A stretch of DNA of 64,000 nt from Lachnoclostridium sp. (lineage in GTDB: Bacteria; Bacillota; Clostridia; Lachnospirales; Lachnospiraceae). The notes below the pieces were generated by a model, which saw only the letters and a list, made by a program, of their open reading frames with translations, searched no databases and was not told where the DNA came from. Position 1 is the stretch's first letter, and every line of letters starts with the position of its first letter. The position numbers and the translations under genes were made by a program. The stretch lies in the NCBI GenBank assembly GCA_023664665.1, contig JAMPEY010000016.1, positions 1-64,000 of the forward strand, given 5' to 3'. Positions 1 through 8,417 of the stretch are shown one piece after another.

Positions 1-51
1 CACAGCATTAATTTTATCAATACGTCTTTCATATGATTCAAATAAAGCCAT
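1..51 (-). CDS. GGGtGRT protein, N-terminal fragment
   Basis: Only the first 17 codons are in the window; the gene runs off the left edge. The start ATG at 51 is preceded by a strong AGGAGG ribosome site. The visible peptide MALFESYERRIDKINAV matches, from memory, the conserved N-terminus of the GGGtGRT family (PF14057), common in Clostridia and of unknown biochemical role. It starts 20 bp after the stop of the iron-sulfur scaffold gene at 72-764, the usual neighbour of this family, so the two are probably co-transcribed and work together. The assignment rests on 17 residues plus context. Confidence 0.75.
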   Translation of the reverse strand, partial: MALFESYERRIDKINAV

Positions 52-71
52 TTCCTTGTCCTCCTCTATCC

Positions 72-764
72 TCATTCTTTTCTGGGGTCAATAATCTTCA
101 CTGCATCATCTACACGACCATATCTGCCCTTTGCCTTCTCCCATGCAGTGTTAGGATCATCGCCTTTTTTGATAAAGTCAGTCATTTTTCCGAGACTTAC
201 AAATTCATAACCGATAATCTGATCATCCTTGTCAAGGGCAATGCCTGTCACATAGCCTTCCGCCATCTCCAGATAACGGGGACCCTTCTTTAATGTGCCG
301 TACATAGTGCCGACCTGACTTCTCAAGCCCTTGCCCAAGTCTTCCAGACCAGCGCCGACAGGAAGACCTTCTTCCGAAAATGCGCTCTGGGTGCGTCCGT
401 ATACAATCTGAAGGAACAGCTCTCTCATTGCGGTATTGATGGCATCACATACCAAATCGGTATTCAGAGCCTCCATCACAGTCAATCCCGGTAAAATTTC
501 CGATGCCATAGCTGCGGAATGGGTCATACCGGAGCAGCCGATCGTCTCAACCAATGCCTCCTGAATAATGCCCTCTTTTACATTCAGGGTCAGCTTGCAG
601 GCACCCTGCTGAGGTGCGCACCAGCCCACGCCGTGTGTCAGACCGGAAATATCTTCCACTTTCTTGACCTGAACCCATTTTGCTTCTTCCGGAATGGGGG
701 CACAGCCATGATGTACGCCCTGAGCTACAGGACACATTTCTTCAACTTCCTTTGAATAAATCAT
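72..764 (-). CDS. Iron-sulfur cluster assembly scaffold-like protein (NifU_N/IscU-like)
   Basis: 230 residues. Cysteines lie at about positions 11, 21, 49, 56 and 77, and the block around IGCSGMTHSAAMASE (residues 76-90) resembles the NifU/IscU N-terminal scaffold fold that assembles or carries Fe-S clusters in the cytoplasm. The C-terminal part (about 150-230) is an extension typical of the form paired with GGGtGRT proteins. Start ATG 764 has AAAGGAG nine bases upstream; an internal Met at residue 10 is a less likely start. It is the first gene of a two-gene operon with the GGGtGRT gene. A 14-bp palindrome lies about 30 bp upstream of the start. Which enzyme receives the cluster is unknown. 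Confidence 0.8.
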   Translation of the reverse strand: MIYSKEVEEMCPVAQGVHHGCAPIPEEAKWVQVKKVEDISGLTHGVGWCAPQQGACKLTLNVKEGIIQEALVETIGCSGMTHSAAMASEILPGLTVMEALNTDLVCDAINTAMRELFLQIVYGRTQSAFSEEGLPVGAGLEDLGKGLRSQVGTMYGTLKKGPRYLEMAEGYVTGIALDKDDQIIGYEFVSLGKMTDFIKKGDDPNTAWEKAKGRYGRVDDAVKIIDPRKE

Positions 765-790
765 GCGAAATCTCCTTTCAATTCTATCAC

Positions 791-804
791 TTATAATATT
801 ATAA
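791..804. promoter_or_regulatory. PerR/Fur-like palindrome upstream of the Fe-S scaffold gene
   Basis: TTATAATATTATAA is a perfect 14-bp palindrome, 27-40 bp upstream of the scaffold start codon. It equals the known PerR half-sites TTATAAT and ATTATAA joined without the usual one-base spacer. It also overlaps a TATAAT -10-like sequence, so it may simply be AT-rich promoter DNA. Control by a Fur-family repressor is inference. Confidence 0.3.
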
Positions 805-893
805 AAATAATATCATAACCATTGTGTACATTTTCTCACATTTGAGATAAAAAATCTAGGGGTATTTGTTAAAATTTGTAATAAATATAACTG

Positions 894-1700
894 TTAAGCC
901 AGAATCATCCTGTCATTGGCAAACTCGCTGCCGCTCACCTCCTCAAACTTGGCAAGCAGATCCTTTACATGGAGGTTCTTCTTTTCTTCTCCTGCCACAT
1001 CATAAATGATACGGCCTTCGTTCATCATGATCAAACGGTTCCCATGGGCTATGGCATCTCGCATATTATGCGTAACCATCATAGCCGTCAAATGGTTCTC
1101 CGATATGATTTTATCGCTGATTTCCAAAACTTTTGCCGCGGTCTTGGGGTCTAGCGCCGCTGTGTGCTCATCCAGCAAAAGCAGCTTGGGCTGCTGCAGG
1201 GATGCCATCAAAAGGGTAATCGCCTGCCTCTGTCCGCCGGAGAGAAGCCCTACCTTGCTGGTCATCCGATCTTCCAGACCTAAATTTAAGGACGCCAGCT
1301 TTTCGCGGAACATCTTCCGCTCTGCTTTGGATACGCCCCAGCGCAGGGTCCTTCTCTTTCCTCTCCTGTAAGCGATTGCCATATTTTCCTCGATATCCAT
1401 GGTTGCAGCAGTGCCCGTCATAGGATCCTGAAACACACGCCCCAGATATTTCGCCCTCTTATGCTCCGGCAGCCCTGTGATATCTTTTTCTTCAATGATG
1501 ATTTTTCCGGAATCAACGGGCCATACTCCCGCAATGGCATTCAAGGTAGTGGATTTGCCCGCGCCGTTTCCGCCGATGATCGTCACAAAATCACCGGGAT
1601 TTAAGGTCAGGTTCACGCCGTCAAGCGCCACCTTTTCATTGATAGTGCCGCGGTTAAACACTTTATGCACATCTTTGATTTCCAATGTGTATGTCATCAT
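894..1700 (-). CDS. ABC transporter ATP-binding protein (TrpXYZ-like uptake system)
   Basis: 268 residues from the ATG at 1700, whose ATGA overlaps the permease stop; a longer reading frame upstream lies inside the permease and is rejected. Walker A GGNGAGKST (43-51), signature LSGGQ (153-157), Walker B LLLLDEHTA with catalytic Glu at about 178, and an H-loop in MVTHNM are all intact, so it should hydrolyse ATP. It energises the permease at 1697-2644, with the lipoprotein at 2784-3773 delivering substrate. Streptococcal relatives (TrpXYZ) are linked to tryptophan uptake, but nothing here fixes the substrate. Last gene of its operon. Confidence 0.93.
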   Translation of the reverse strand: MMTYTLEIKDVHKVFNRGTINEKVALDGVNLTLNPGDFVTIIGGNGAGKSTTLNAIAGVWPVDSGKIIIEEKDITGLPEHKRAKYLGRVFQDPMTGTAATMDIEENMAIAYRRGKRRTLRWGVSKAERKMFREKLASLNLGLEDRMTSKVGLLSGGQRQAITLLMASLQQPKLLLLDEHTAALDPKTAAKVLEISDKIISENHLTAMMVTHNMRDAIAHGNRLIMMNEGRIIYDVAGEEKKNLHVKDLLAKFEEVSGSEFANDRMILA

Positions 1701-2644
1701 TTCGATGCCACCCCTTTCTTGATACTGCGCTTTTCCTTCAGATAAGGAATGGCTAAAAAGATAGCAACTACGATTGCAGAAAATAGCTTCATGTCTTCGG
1801 ATGGCATTTTCAGCCACAATACAAACTGATATACCATGTAATAAATGACTGCCCCCAAAATCACCGCTATCAGGGTAAATGCAAACGCCAACTTTCTTTT
1901 GCTGGCAAACTTGCCGAACAGCACCTCGCCGATGATGACCGCTGCCAGACCGATGACGATGGCGCCGCGTCCCATATTCACATCCGCCGCGCCCTGAAAC
2001 TGCGCATACATACCGCCGCATAATCCCACCAGACCGTTAGAAATCATCAGTGCCAGTACTTTGATAAAATCGGTGTTAATGCCCTGCGCTCTTGCCATAT
2101 TTCCGTTGCAGCCCGTTGCGCGGATGGCATGACCCTGTTCCGTGCCGAAATACCAATACAGAATGGCTACCAGAACTATCAGAAAGAGAACCATTCCTCC
2201 GAAAAACTTTGCCCTGCTCTCAGCGCTTTCATTCACATACAGCAGCGAAACCACTAATGTATGATTACTCGTGCTGACAGGCTGGTTTGATTTTCCCATG
2301 ATATTTAAGTTGATGGAGTATAAGGAAATCTGAGTCAATATACTCGCCAGAATCCCCGGAATGCCAAGCAGCGTATTCAAAAGTCCGGTTGCAAGCCCTG
2401 CTAACATTCCTACCAGAAATGCCACAAACAGGGACAAAACAGGGGACATTCCACCGCGGATCAGCATGACACAAACCGCTGCGCCGGTTGCAAGGGAACC
2501 ATCCACGGTCAAATCAGCAAAATCCAGCAGCCGGAATGTGATGTAAACCCCCAATGCCATAACACCCCAGACCATGCCCTGTGCAATGGAGCCCGGCAAT
2601 GACCTGAATAAGGAAACAGGATTCAAAGACATCAAGTATTCCAT
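1697..2644 (-). CDS. ABC transporter permease (BPD_transp_2 family)
   Basis: 315 residues, strongly hydrophobic, with about eight to nine predicted membrane helices and the glycine-rich pattern of the branched-chain amino acid/sugar-type permease superfamily (LivH-like, PF02653). Start ATG 2644 follows GAGGAGG. It forms the membrane channel for the ATPase overlapped by 4 bp downstream and the substrate-binding lipoprotein upstream. The 139-bp gap between lipoprotein and permease genes holds a stable hairpin that may lower permease expression relative to the binding protein. Pairing of this permease type with an ABC_sub_bind lipoprotein is typical of the TrpXYZ-like class. Confidence 0.9.
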   Translation of the reverse strand: MEYLMSLNPVSLFRSLPGSIAQGMVWGVMALGVYITFRLLDFADLTVDGSLATGAAVCVMLIRGGMSPVLSLFVAFLVGMLAGLATGLLNTLLGIPGILASILTQISLYSINLNIMGKSNQPVSTSNHTLVVSLLYVNESAESRAKFFGGMVLFLIVLVAILYWYFGTEQGHAIRATGCNGNMARAQGINTDFIKVLALMISNGLVGLCGGMYAQFQGAADVNMGRGAIVIGLAAVIIGEVLFGKFASKRKLAFAFTLIAVILGAVIYYMVYQFVLWLKMPSEDMKLFSAIVVAIFLAIPYLKEKRSIKKGVASK

Positions 2645-2688
2645 TTTCTTTCCTCCTCGTTGCTTTCTATTCCTTGCTTGAAATCTCA

Positions 2689-2722
2689 GATAGGGATACC
2701 GTAATATTACGCCATCCCTATC
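2689..2722 (-). other. Intra-operon hairpin between binding-protein and permease genes
   Basis: GATAGGGAT (2689-2697) pairs perfectly with ATCCCTATC (2714-2722), and the loop holds the palindrome GTAATATTAC, which can extend the stem. No strong T-run follows on the minus strand, so it looks more like an RNA processing or stability element, or weak attenuator, than a full terminator. Such hairpins often follow binding-protein genes in ABC operons. Confidence 0.5.
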
Positions 2723-2783
2723 GTCATTTTCTTATTTCACAATTTCCACAGGGAATCCTGTGCATATTTATTACGCAAAATCC

Positions 2784-3773
2784 TTACTCAATTGCAACAT
2801 AATCATCAGGAACCGTGATTCCCAAATCCTTACATGCCTGAACATTGTATTTCTTGGTAACATTGGGCGCAAAGCGTACATCCATAGTGCTGATATCCTT
2901 GCCCTCTACCAGAATCTCATAAGCCATCTCGCCTGTGGTATAGCCGATATCATAATAGCTGATGGATAAGGTTGCAACGCCGCAGCCCTTGTTGTCCGCA
3001 GTGCCGCCGCAGATACCTTCCTCCCCTGCGATTACAGGAACCTTTGCAGGATTTACAATATTGTAAACAGTCTCCGTGCAGGAAGCCAAGGTGTTGTCCG
3101 TAGGTATGTACAAAACATCACAATCCACAATAGCTGCCGTTACAACAGACTGAACCTCGTTGCTGTCTGCAATTCCATACTCTTTGTAAGCGATACCGTC
3201 CGCCTTAAGCGCCTCGCCGAAAAGCTGAACCTGATACAAAGAATTAGGCTCTGCGGTACAATACAAAAGTCCTACCTGTTTTACATCCGGAAACAGTTCC
3301 AAAAGCATATCCTCCTGCTCGGCAATGGGCGCCAAATCAGAAGTTCCGGAGATATTCCTGCCTGTAGAACCCTTCCAGTCCTTAATTTCCAGAGCGGTTG
3401 CATAGTCGGTTACGGATGTTCCCAAAATGGGAATCTGTGTTGTGGCTGATGCTGCGCTCTGAAGCGGAGAAGTTGCGTTTGCAAGGATTAAATCTACCTT
3501 GTCAGACACAAATCCGTTGCAGATGGTTGCACACACAGGCTGCTCATTCTGCGCATTCTGCACATCAAATGTAACCTTGTCGCCAAGCTTATCCTTCAAT
3601 GCATCCTGAAACCCTTCGGTAGCTGCATCCAAAGCGGGATGTTCCACCAATTGGCAGATACCTATATTATAGGTCTTGTCTCCCTTGCCGGCGCTTTTGT
3701 TGTCACCGCAGCCTGCCAGCATGGATGCCGCCATTGCTCCGATGAGCAGTACAGATAATAATTTCTTTTTCAT
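2784..3773 (-). CDS. ABC transporter substrate-binding lipoprotein (ABC_sub_bind, PF04392)
   Basis: 329 residues. A lipoprotein signal peptide is visible: MKKK, a hydrophobic core, then lipobox LAGC with the lipidated Cys at residue 22. The mature part has the two-lobed layout of ABC_sub_bind proteins, with the typical segments ILANATSPLQSA and LLYCTAEPNS. It should capture a small ligand outside the membrane for the permease/ATPase pair downstream. Streptococcal TrpX is a relative, so an aromatic amino acid is possible but unproved; no T-box or riboswitch is visible upstream. Expression probably starts from the duplicated promoter-like sequence at 3870-3915. First gene of the operon. Confidence 0.92.
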   Translation of the reverse strand: MKKKLLSVLLIGAMAASMLAGCGDNKSAGKGDKTYNIGICQLVEHPALDAATEGFQDALKDKLGDKVTFDVQNAQNEQPVCATICNGFVSDKVDLILANATSPLQSAASATTQIPILGTSVTDYATALEIKDWKGSTGRNISGTSDLAPIAEQEDMLLELFPDVKQVGLLYCTAEPNSLYQVQLFGEALKADGIAYKEYGIADSNEVQSVVTAAIVDCDVLYIPTDNTLASCTETVYNIVNPAKVPVIAGEEGICGGTADNKGCGVATLSISYYDIGYTTGEMAYEILVEGKDISTMDVRFAPNVTKKYNVQACKDLGITVPDDYVAIE

Positions 3774-3869
3774 GATATTTCCTCCTTATGGTGGCAGTTT
3801 GTTTTTTATAATTGAAAAACGCACACCATAGTGTTTAATATACATCATTTTTCAAGTTTCGTCAATCAT

Positions 3870-3915
3870 CTGTGACCCTAAATTATAATACGCTGTGACC
3901 TAAGTTGTAATACGC
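3870..3915 (-). promoter_or_regulatory. Tandem duplicated promoter/operator upstream of the ABC operon
   Basis: Two imperfect head-to-tail copies of a ~23-bp unit (3893-3915 and 3870-3893) sharing CTGTGACC near one end and AATACGC at the other. On the minus strand the downstream copy contains an exact TATAAT (3887-3882), and 17 bp upstream the other copy supplies TTACAA (3910-3905) as a weak -35. The duplication may therefore have built the promoter, or may be a pair of operators. Confidence 0.45.
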
Positions 3916-3980
3916 TTCCCCGGACTGCCGACAGCAAACTCCTGTCAAAGACCACGAAACATCCTTTGCTTTGTTATAAA

Positions 3981-4679
3981 TTATTGATATCTGCCTTCAG
4001 GACATGGCCAAAATTCCATCTCTGCAACAATATTGTCCTTATCCTTAAAAATATGGCCTCCGGGAATGACTCCCCTCACGCAGGATGTAGGATAAATAGT
4101 GCTCTCCCTGCCAATAACGGTTCCGGGATTTAACACACTGTTACATCCCACTTCCACGCGATCCCCCAAAATTGCCCCCATCTTCTTAAGCCCTGTTTCT
4201 ATACGGATGTTCTCACCCTTTATCACCACCAAGGACTTATCACTCTTCACATTGGAGGTAATGGAGCCTGCGCCCATATGCGCCCCAAAGCCTAAAATGC
4301 TGTCCCCCACATAATTGTAATGGGGCACCTGAACCCTGTTAAATAAAACCACATTCTTAAGCTCCGTGGAATTCCCTACCACAGCGCCTTTTCCCACAAT
4401 GGCATTGCCCCGGATAAACGCGCAGTGCCTTATTTCCGCTTCCTCATCAATAATGAGGGGACCGTTTAAACAGGCTGTGGGAGCCACCTTGGCGCTCTTT
4501 GCCACCCAGATGTCCTCCCCCCTTTTCTCATACACATCCTCAGGAAGACTCTTTCCCAATTCTAAAATAAAATCATGGATTCTGGGCAGCGCCTCCCACG
4601 GGTAAGAATCCTCCTCAAACAGCCCTGCCGCTATGGTTTCGTTTAAATTAAACAAATTTTTCACTTTAATATTTTCCAT
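3981..4679 (-). CDS. Left-handed beta-helix acyl/nucleotidyltransferase-like protein (GlmU C-terminal type)
   Basis: 232 residues from ATG 4679, chosen because AGGGAG lies nine bases upstream; a GTG at 4718 overlaps the topB stop but has no clear ribosome site. The middle (about residues 60-210) is a run of hexapeptide repeats of the left-handed parallel beta-helix fold (for example IVGKGAVVGNSTEL, ILGDRVEVGCNSVL), as in sugar-nucleotide acyltransferases and the C-terminal half of GlmU. No uridylyltransferase domain is present. Related stand-alone proteins are annotated as UDP-N-acetylglucosamine pyrophosphorylase-related. The acceptor is unknown. It lies 35 bp after topB and is probably co-transcribed with it. 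Confidence 0.75.
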   Translation of the reverse strand: MENIKVKNLFNLNETIAAGLFEEDSYPWEALPRIHDFILELGKSLPEDVYEKRGEDIWVAKSAKVAPTACLNGPLIIDEEAEIRHCAFIRGNAIVGKGAVVGNSTELKNVVLFNRVQVPHYNYVGDSILGFGAHMGAGSITSNVKSDKSLVVIKGENIRIETGLKKMGAILGDRVEVGCNSVLNPGTVIGRESTIYPTSCVRGVIPGGHIFKDKDNIVAEMEFWPCPEGRYQ

Positions 4680-4714
4680 TGCTTTCCGCTCCCTTTCCTC
4701 TGAAAATATACTCT

Positions 4715-6877
4715 TCACTTTTTATAGTTTTCTTCTGCAGCCCGGAACATCCCATAAAGCGCGCCCTGATTGTTAAGCTGCTTTACAATGTTCGTCCGCC
4801 TGGTTACAAAGTCATCCAGCTTCTTCATATATTCATCCGAGGTAATATTTCCCTCCGCCACAAGGGTAAGCCCCTTCTCCCAGCTTGCGGTAAGCGCCGG
4901 GTCAAGCAGAGGTTTGATGGAGCTTCCCACCACATCATAAATCATCTCCCCCATAAGTGTCGGGGTCAAAATCTGCGTTTTTTTATTTAAAGCTAAATAC
5001 TCAATATTCACAAGCTTTTTTAAGATTTCCGCGCGGGTTGCGCTGGTGCCGATGCCGCTTCCCTTAATCTGTGCGCGAAGCTCCTCGTCCTCAATGAACT
5101 GCCCCGCATTTTCCATGGTGAGGATAATGCTTCCTGAAGTGTAGCGCTTTGGCGGAGAAGTTTCGCCCTCCTTGATTTCATAGGGGCTTTTTGCCTCTTC
5201 GCAGGCTACGGATATCTTGTCACCTTTTTTCAATTTACTTAAAAGCTTGACAAACTCCGCATCACATTTTTCCTCCGATGCGTCCTGTTCGCCCGCATCC
5301 TCTGCATTTTCCCGTTCCTTCGCCGCAGTTTTTCCTTCCGCAGAAACATTTTCCGCCGCCGTCTTTCCGTCTTTCTTAAAGGAATTCACTGCCACCTTCA
5401 AATATCCCTCATCTGCCAGCACCCTAAAATTTGCAAAAAATTTTTCTCCCTTTACATTGATACACAGCGAAATTTTCTGATATACCGCCGCCGGATAAAA
5501 AATACTCAAAAAGCGCCGTACAATCACTTCATACACTTTTGCGGACACAGCGGACAGGGAGCGTAAATTATTAAGTCCCTGCCCCGTAGGGATAATCGCA
5601 TAATGGTCCGTAATCTGCTTGTCATTTACATAGCGGGTTTTAGCCAGATTTTTATAACTGCCCTGCTGTATGATTTCCGCCGCAAAAGCGCTTACAATGC
5701 CATATCCCTTAAGCCCCGCAATATTTTTATGGATTTCCTTTGCCACCGCGGTAGACAGCACTCTGGCATCGGTACGGGGATATGTCACCATTTTCTTTTC
5801 ATACAGTTCCTGCACAATGGCAAGGGTCTGGTCGGGACTGATTTTAAAAAGCTTGGAGCAGTCGTTCTGCAGTTCCGCCAGATTATAAAGCAGCGGAGGA
5901 TTTTTATTTTCTTTCTTGCGCTCGATGCTCTCCACCGCCACATCTGCCGCGGTTCCTCCATCCTCTCCTGCGTTTTGAGGCCGTTCCCGCACCGGAAGCT
6001 GCAGCGAATCCTGTACGGCCGCTTCCTTTGTCAGATAAGCAATTAGCTGCTCGGCGCTTTCCTTTTCCTTAAAACCGTTTTCCTTATAAAGCAGGGGAGA
6101 CGCATAATATTTCGAACCTTCCACCGCTTTCCATTCTCCGGAAAATTCTTTCTCCTGCAATTTAAAATTTCCCAACACCCGATAAAAAGGCGTTTTTACA
6201 AAAGAGCGGATTTCCCGCTCCCTGTTTACAATCATGCCAAGAACGCAGGTCATGACACGACCTACGGAAATCACCGCCTTATCCCGTTTCAGATAATTTT
6301 TTACGATAACGCCGTATTTTAAGGTAAGCGCTCTGGAAAAATTAATGCCCATCAGATAATCTTCCTTGGCGCGCAGATAAGCGGCGTCCGAAAGATTGTC
6401 ATAATCGGATAAATCCTTTGCATCCCTGATGCCCCGGAGGATTTCCTCCTCCGTCTGGGAATCAATCCACACGCGCTTCCTTTTCTTTTGCGGAAAACGC
6501 TGTCTTACGCCGGACATCTGCTCCACCAGACGATATATGTATTCCCCCTCCCGTCCCGAGTCGGTACACACATAAATATCGGACACATCCTCCCTGTTCA
6601 GCAAAGAACTTACAATTTTGTACTGCTTTTGCGCACTGCCGATAATTTCATACTTAAACTCTTCCGGAATAAAAGGGATGGTGTCAAAACTCCATCTTTT
6701 ATATTTTTCATCATAACATTCCGGATAGCTCATCGTCACAAGATGCCCTACGCACCAGGTCACAATCGCCGTATCCGCTTCCAGATACCCGTCCTTAGAC
6801 TTCATATTCAGTTTCAGCGCATTGGCAAACTCCCTTGCCACGCTTGGTTTCTCCGCTATAAATAAACTCTTGCCCAC
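4715..6877 (-). CDS. topB: DNA topoisomerase III (type IA)
   Basis: 720 residues. The N-terminal Toprim domain opens with SLFIAEKPSVA (conserved Glu 9) and carries CTDSGREGEYIYR (acidic residues near 106). The catalytic tyrosine is Tyr 366 in MVTYPRTDAR, which makes the transient 5' phosphotyrosyl DNA link. Length fits stand-alone TopB. It relaxes negative supercoils and resolves recombination intermediates. The start appears to be GTG 6877. Odd: two low-complexity inserts, about 295-325 and 500-545, the latter Ala/Glu/Lys-rich with a repeated GKTAA motif; neither interrupts a catalytic motif. There is no C-terminal zinc finger. Confidence 0.92.
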   Translation of the reverse strand: MGKSLFIAEKPSVAREFANALKLNMKSKDGYLEADTAIVTWCVGHLVTMSYPECYDEKYKRWSFDTIPFIPEEFKYEIIGSAQKQYKIVSSLLNREDVSDIYVCTDSGREGEYIYRLVEQMSGVRQRFPQKKRKRVWIDSQTEEEILRGIRDAKDLSDYDNLSDAAYLRAKEDYLMGINFSRALTLKYGVIVKNYLKRDKAVISVGRVMTCVLGMIVNREREIRSFVKTPFYRVLGNFKLQEKEFSGEWKAVEGSKYYASPLLYKENGFKEKESAEQLIAYLTKEAAVQDSLQLPVRERPQNAGEDGGTAADVAVESIERKKENKNPPLLYNLAELQNDCSKLFKISPDQTLAIVQELYEKKMVTYPRTDARVLSTAVAKEIHKNIAGLKGYGIVSAFAAEIIQQGSYKNLAKTRYVNDKQITDHYAIIPTGQGLNNLRSLSAVSAKVYEVIVRRFLSIFYPAAVYQKISLCINVKGEKFFANFRVLADEGYLKVAVNSFKKDGKTAAENVSAEGKTAAKERENAEDAGEQDASEEKCDAEFVKLLSKLKKGDKISVACEEAKSPYEIKEGETSPPKRYTSGSIILTMENAGQFIEDEELRAQIKGSGIGTSATRAEILKKLVNIEYLALNKKTQILTPTLMGEMIYDVVGSSIKPLLDPALTASWEKGLTLVAEGNITSDEYMKKLDDFVTRRTNIVKQLNNQGALYGMFRAAEENYKK

Positions 6878-6925
6878 AAGATACCGTCCCGTCCTGATTT
6901 TTTAACTTCCCGCATTTTCAAACAT

Positions 6926-7107
6926 GCCGCTCTAGCGGCACCAACAATTACTAAATCATTCCGTTCATACTTCACATCAACAATTACTAAATCCATACAG
7001 ATTGGAAGAATCCCAATCCATGAAGAACGCGGTTTTTGCGTTCTTCAATGTGAGATTTAGAATTTCTTAGGTGCTGTACTTCAAGCGCCTTAGAAATTCT
7101 TCTCACA
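6926..7107. repeat. Composite palindromic repeat, copy A
   Basis: Three hairpins in a row: GCCGCT/AGCGGC (6926-6939); GAAGAACGC/GCGTTCTTC (7022-7046); and a 59-bp imperfect palindrome (7049-7107) from TGTGAGATTTAGAATTTCTT to AGAAATTCTTCTCACA. A 16-bp direct repeat CAACAATTACTAAATC occurs at 6942-6957 and 6978-6993. The same modules recur at 28.24-28.39 and 55.04-55.16 kb. The right arm overlaps the stop codon of the gene at 7103, and the element probably also works as that gene's transcription terminator. Confidence 0.8.
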
Positions 7108-8416
7108 TTTCGTTCAAATGCCTGAGTTCCACTTTTCCACGCTTATTCAGCCTCAAAAGTTCCTTGTCAAACCCTCTCTCGCCAAATAAAACAGCTCTGT
7201 CAACCCGCACTTTTGCCCGTTTTGCCTGCTTTAAAAGCTCCTTATAATCTTTGCCCGTAAGCTCCCTGTCATAAATACAGGACGCCACCATCCGCTGGTT
7301 GTCGCCGTCCACGGTGACTAAATCCAAGGTATAATTTTTGCCGATCCACTCCATAGCAGGATTTCCTGCCTGCAGTTCCTTTTCTGTCATCTGCCTGCAT
7401 ATCATGCCATAGCTTTCTCCGATATAAGCTTCCAAAGCTTCCGCTATTTTCTTTTCATAAAATTCTTCCGGTGAAAGCCGTTCCAAACAGCTCTGAAAGG
7501 GAAACAGAAAACGAAAATAGAATCTGACATAGGGAACCGTAATGCGGTAAACCCCCGCATAAATTTTTTCCACCAGATCAAGCTCCATCAGATTTTTCAG
7601 ATATACGCTGATTTTTGCCCTGGAAAACCCTGTGTGCCGGTAAATATCATTCAACTTGCCCCGCCCTGCAGCTATAGCGGCAAGAATCGTATTATAAACC
7701 GCCGGCTCTCTCAGTTCTTCCGCCAGATAATATGCCATCTCATTATACAGACGGCTCTCTTTAGAAATGATATTATGGATGATATTTTCCTTTGCCGACA
7801 TATTTTGGTCAAAATTATTCCAGAAGCCCGGTATGCCTCCCAGCACCGAATAACAGCAGATGGCATCCCTCATGCCATATTCCGGAAATAATTCCCTGAT
7901 TGCAGGAAAAGAAAGCTCCTTCAGTTTTAAGAAGCCCGTAAGATAGGTTGCAAGACCTCCCATGCAGTCTACCATGCTGTTTTCCACCCACCCCGGAGCG
8001 GAACTCAAAAGCACGGTCATAACAGGCCTGCTCATTCTGCGATTTTCCAAAAACTGCACCAACTCTTCAAAAAAATGACTTCCGCCCTTTATCAAATGCT
8101 GAAATTCATCCAGCGCCAGAATTTGTTTTTGTGTCTGTTCCGGCAGCAGAATCTCTAAGATATCCCGATATTCGGGATACTCCGGAAGCTGATATCCCGC
8201 TTCTCTCAGCTCACAGCCCCACTGATACCTCTGCTCCCTGTCCGAACAGGCTCTCGCCGCATAATAAACACTTTCCTTATTTGCAGTAAATTCTTGCAAA
8301 AGTTCGGTTTTTCCCACCCCTTTTGCACCATATACCACCAAAATCTGACTGTCTACGCCGTCAAAATAGCGATTCAGCATGCGAATTTCATCATCATGTC
8401 CTGCGAACATAACCAC
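7103..8416 (-). CDS. ATPase_2/DUF234 family ATP-binding protein
   Basis: 437 residues. An STAND-like AAA domain has Walker A GAKGVGKTE (30-38) and Walker B ILALDEFQ (99-106). A winged helix around 240-290 (TGFSRAKISVYLKNL) is followed by a DUF234-type C-terminal domain (about 310-437). This order is that of the archaeal-type ATPase_2/DUF234 family (COG1672), widespread in anaerobes with no settled function. The start is GTG 8416 or ATG 8410; both abut the stop of the GGDEF-EAL gene, so the pair is translationally coupled. The C-terminal residues LNEM and the TGA lie in the edge of the palindromic repeat. A partner in signalling is inference. Confidence 0.8.
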   Translation of the reverse strand: MVMFAGHDDEIRMLNRYFDGVDSQILVVYGAKGVGKTELLQEFTANKESVYYAARACSDREQRYQWGCELREAGYQLPEYPEYRDILEILLPEQTQKQILALDEFQHLIKGGSHFFEELVQFLENRRMSRPVMTVLLSSAPGWVENSMVDCMGGLATYLTGFLKLKELSFPAIRELFPEYGMRDAICCYSVLGGIPGFWNNFDQNMSAKENIIHNIISKESRLYNEMAYYLAEELREPAVYNTILAAIAAGRGKLNDIYRHTGFSRAKISVYLKNLMELDLVEKIYAGVYRITVPYVRFYFRFLFPFQSCLERLSPEEFYEKKIAEALEAYIGESYGMICRQMTEKELQAGNPAMEWIGKNYTLDLVTVDGDNQRMVASCIYDRELTGKDYKELLKQAKRAKVRVDRAVLFGERGFDKELLRLNKRGKVELRHLNEM

Positions 8417-8417
8417 C

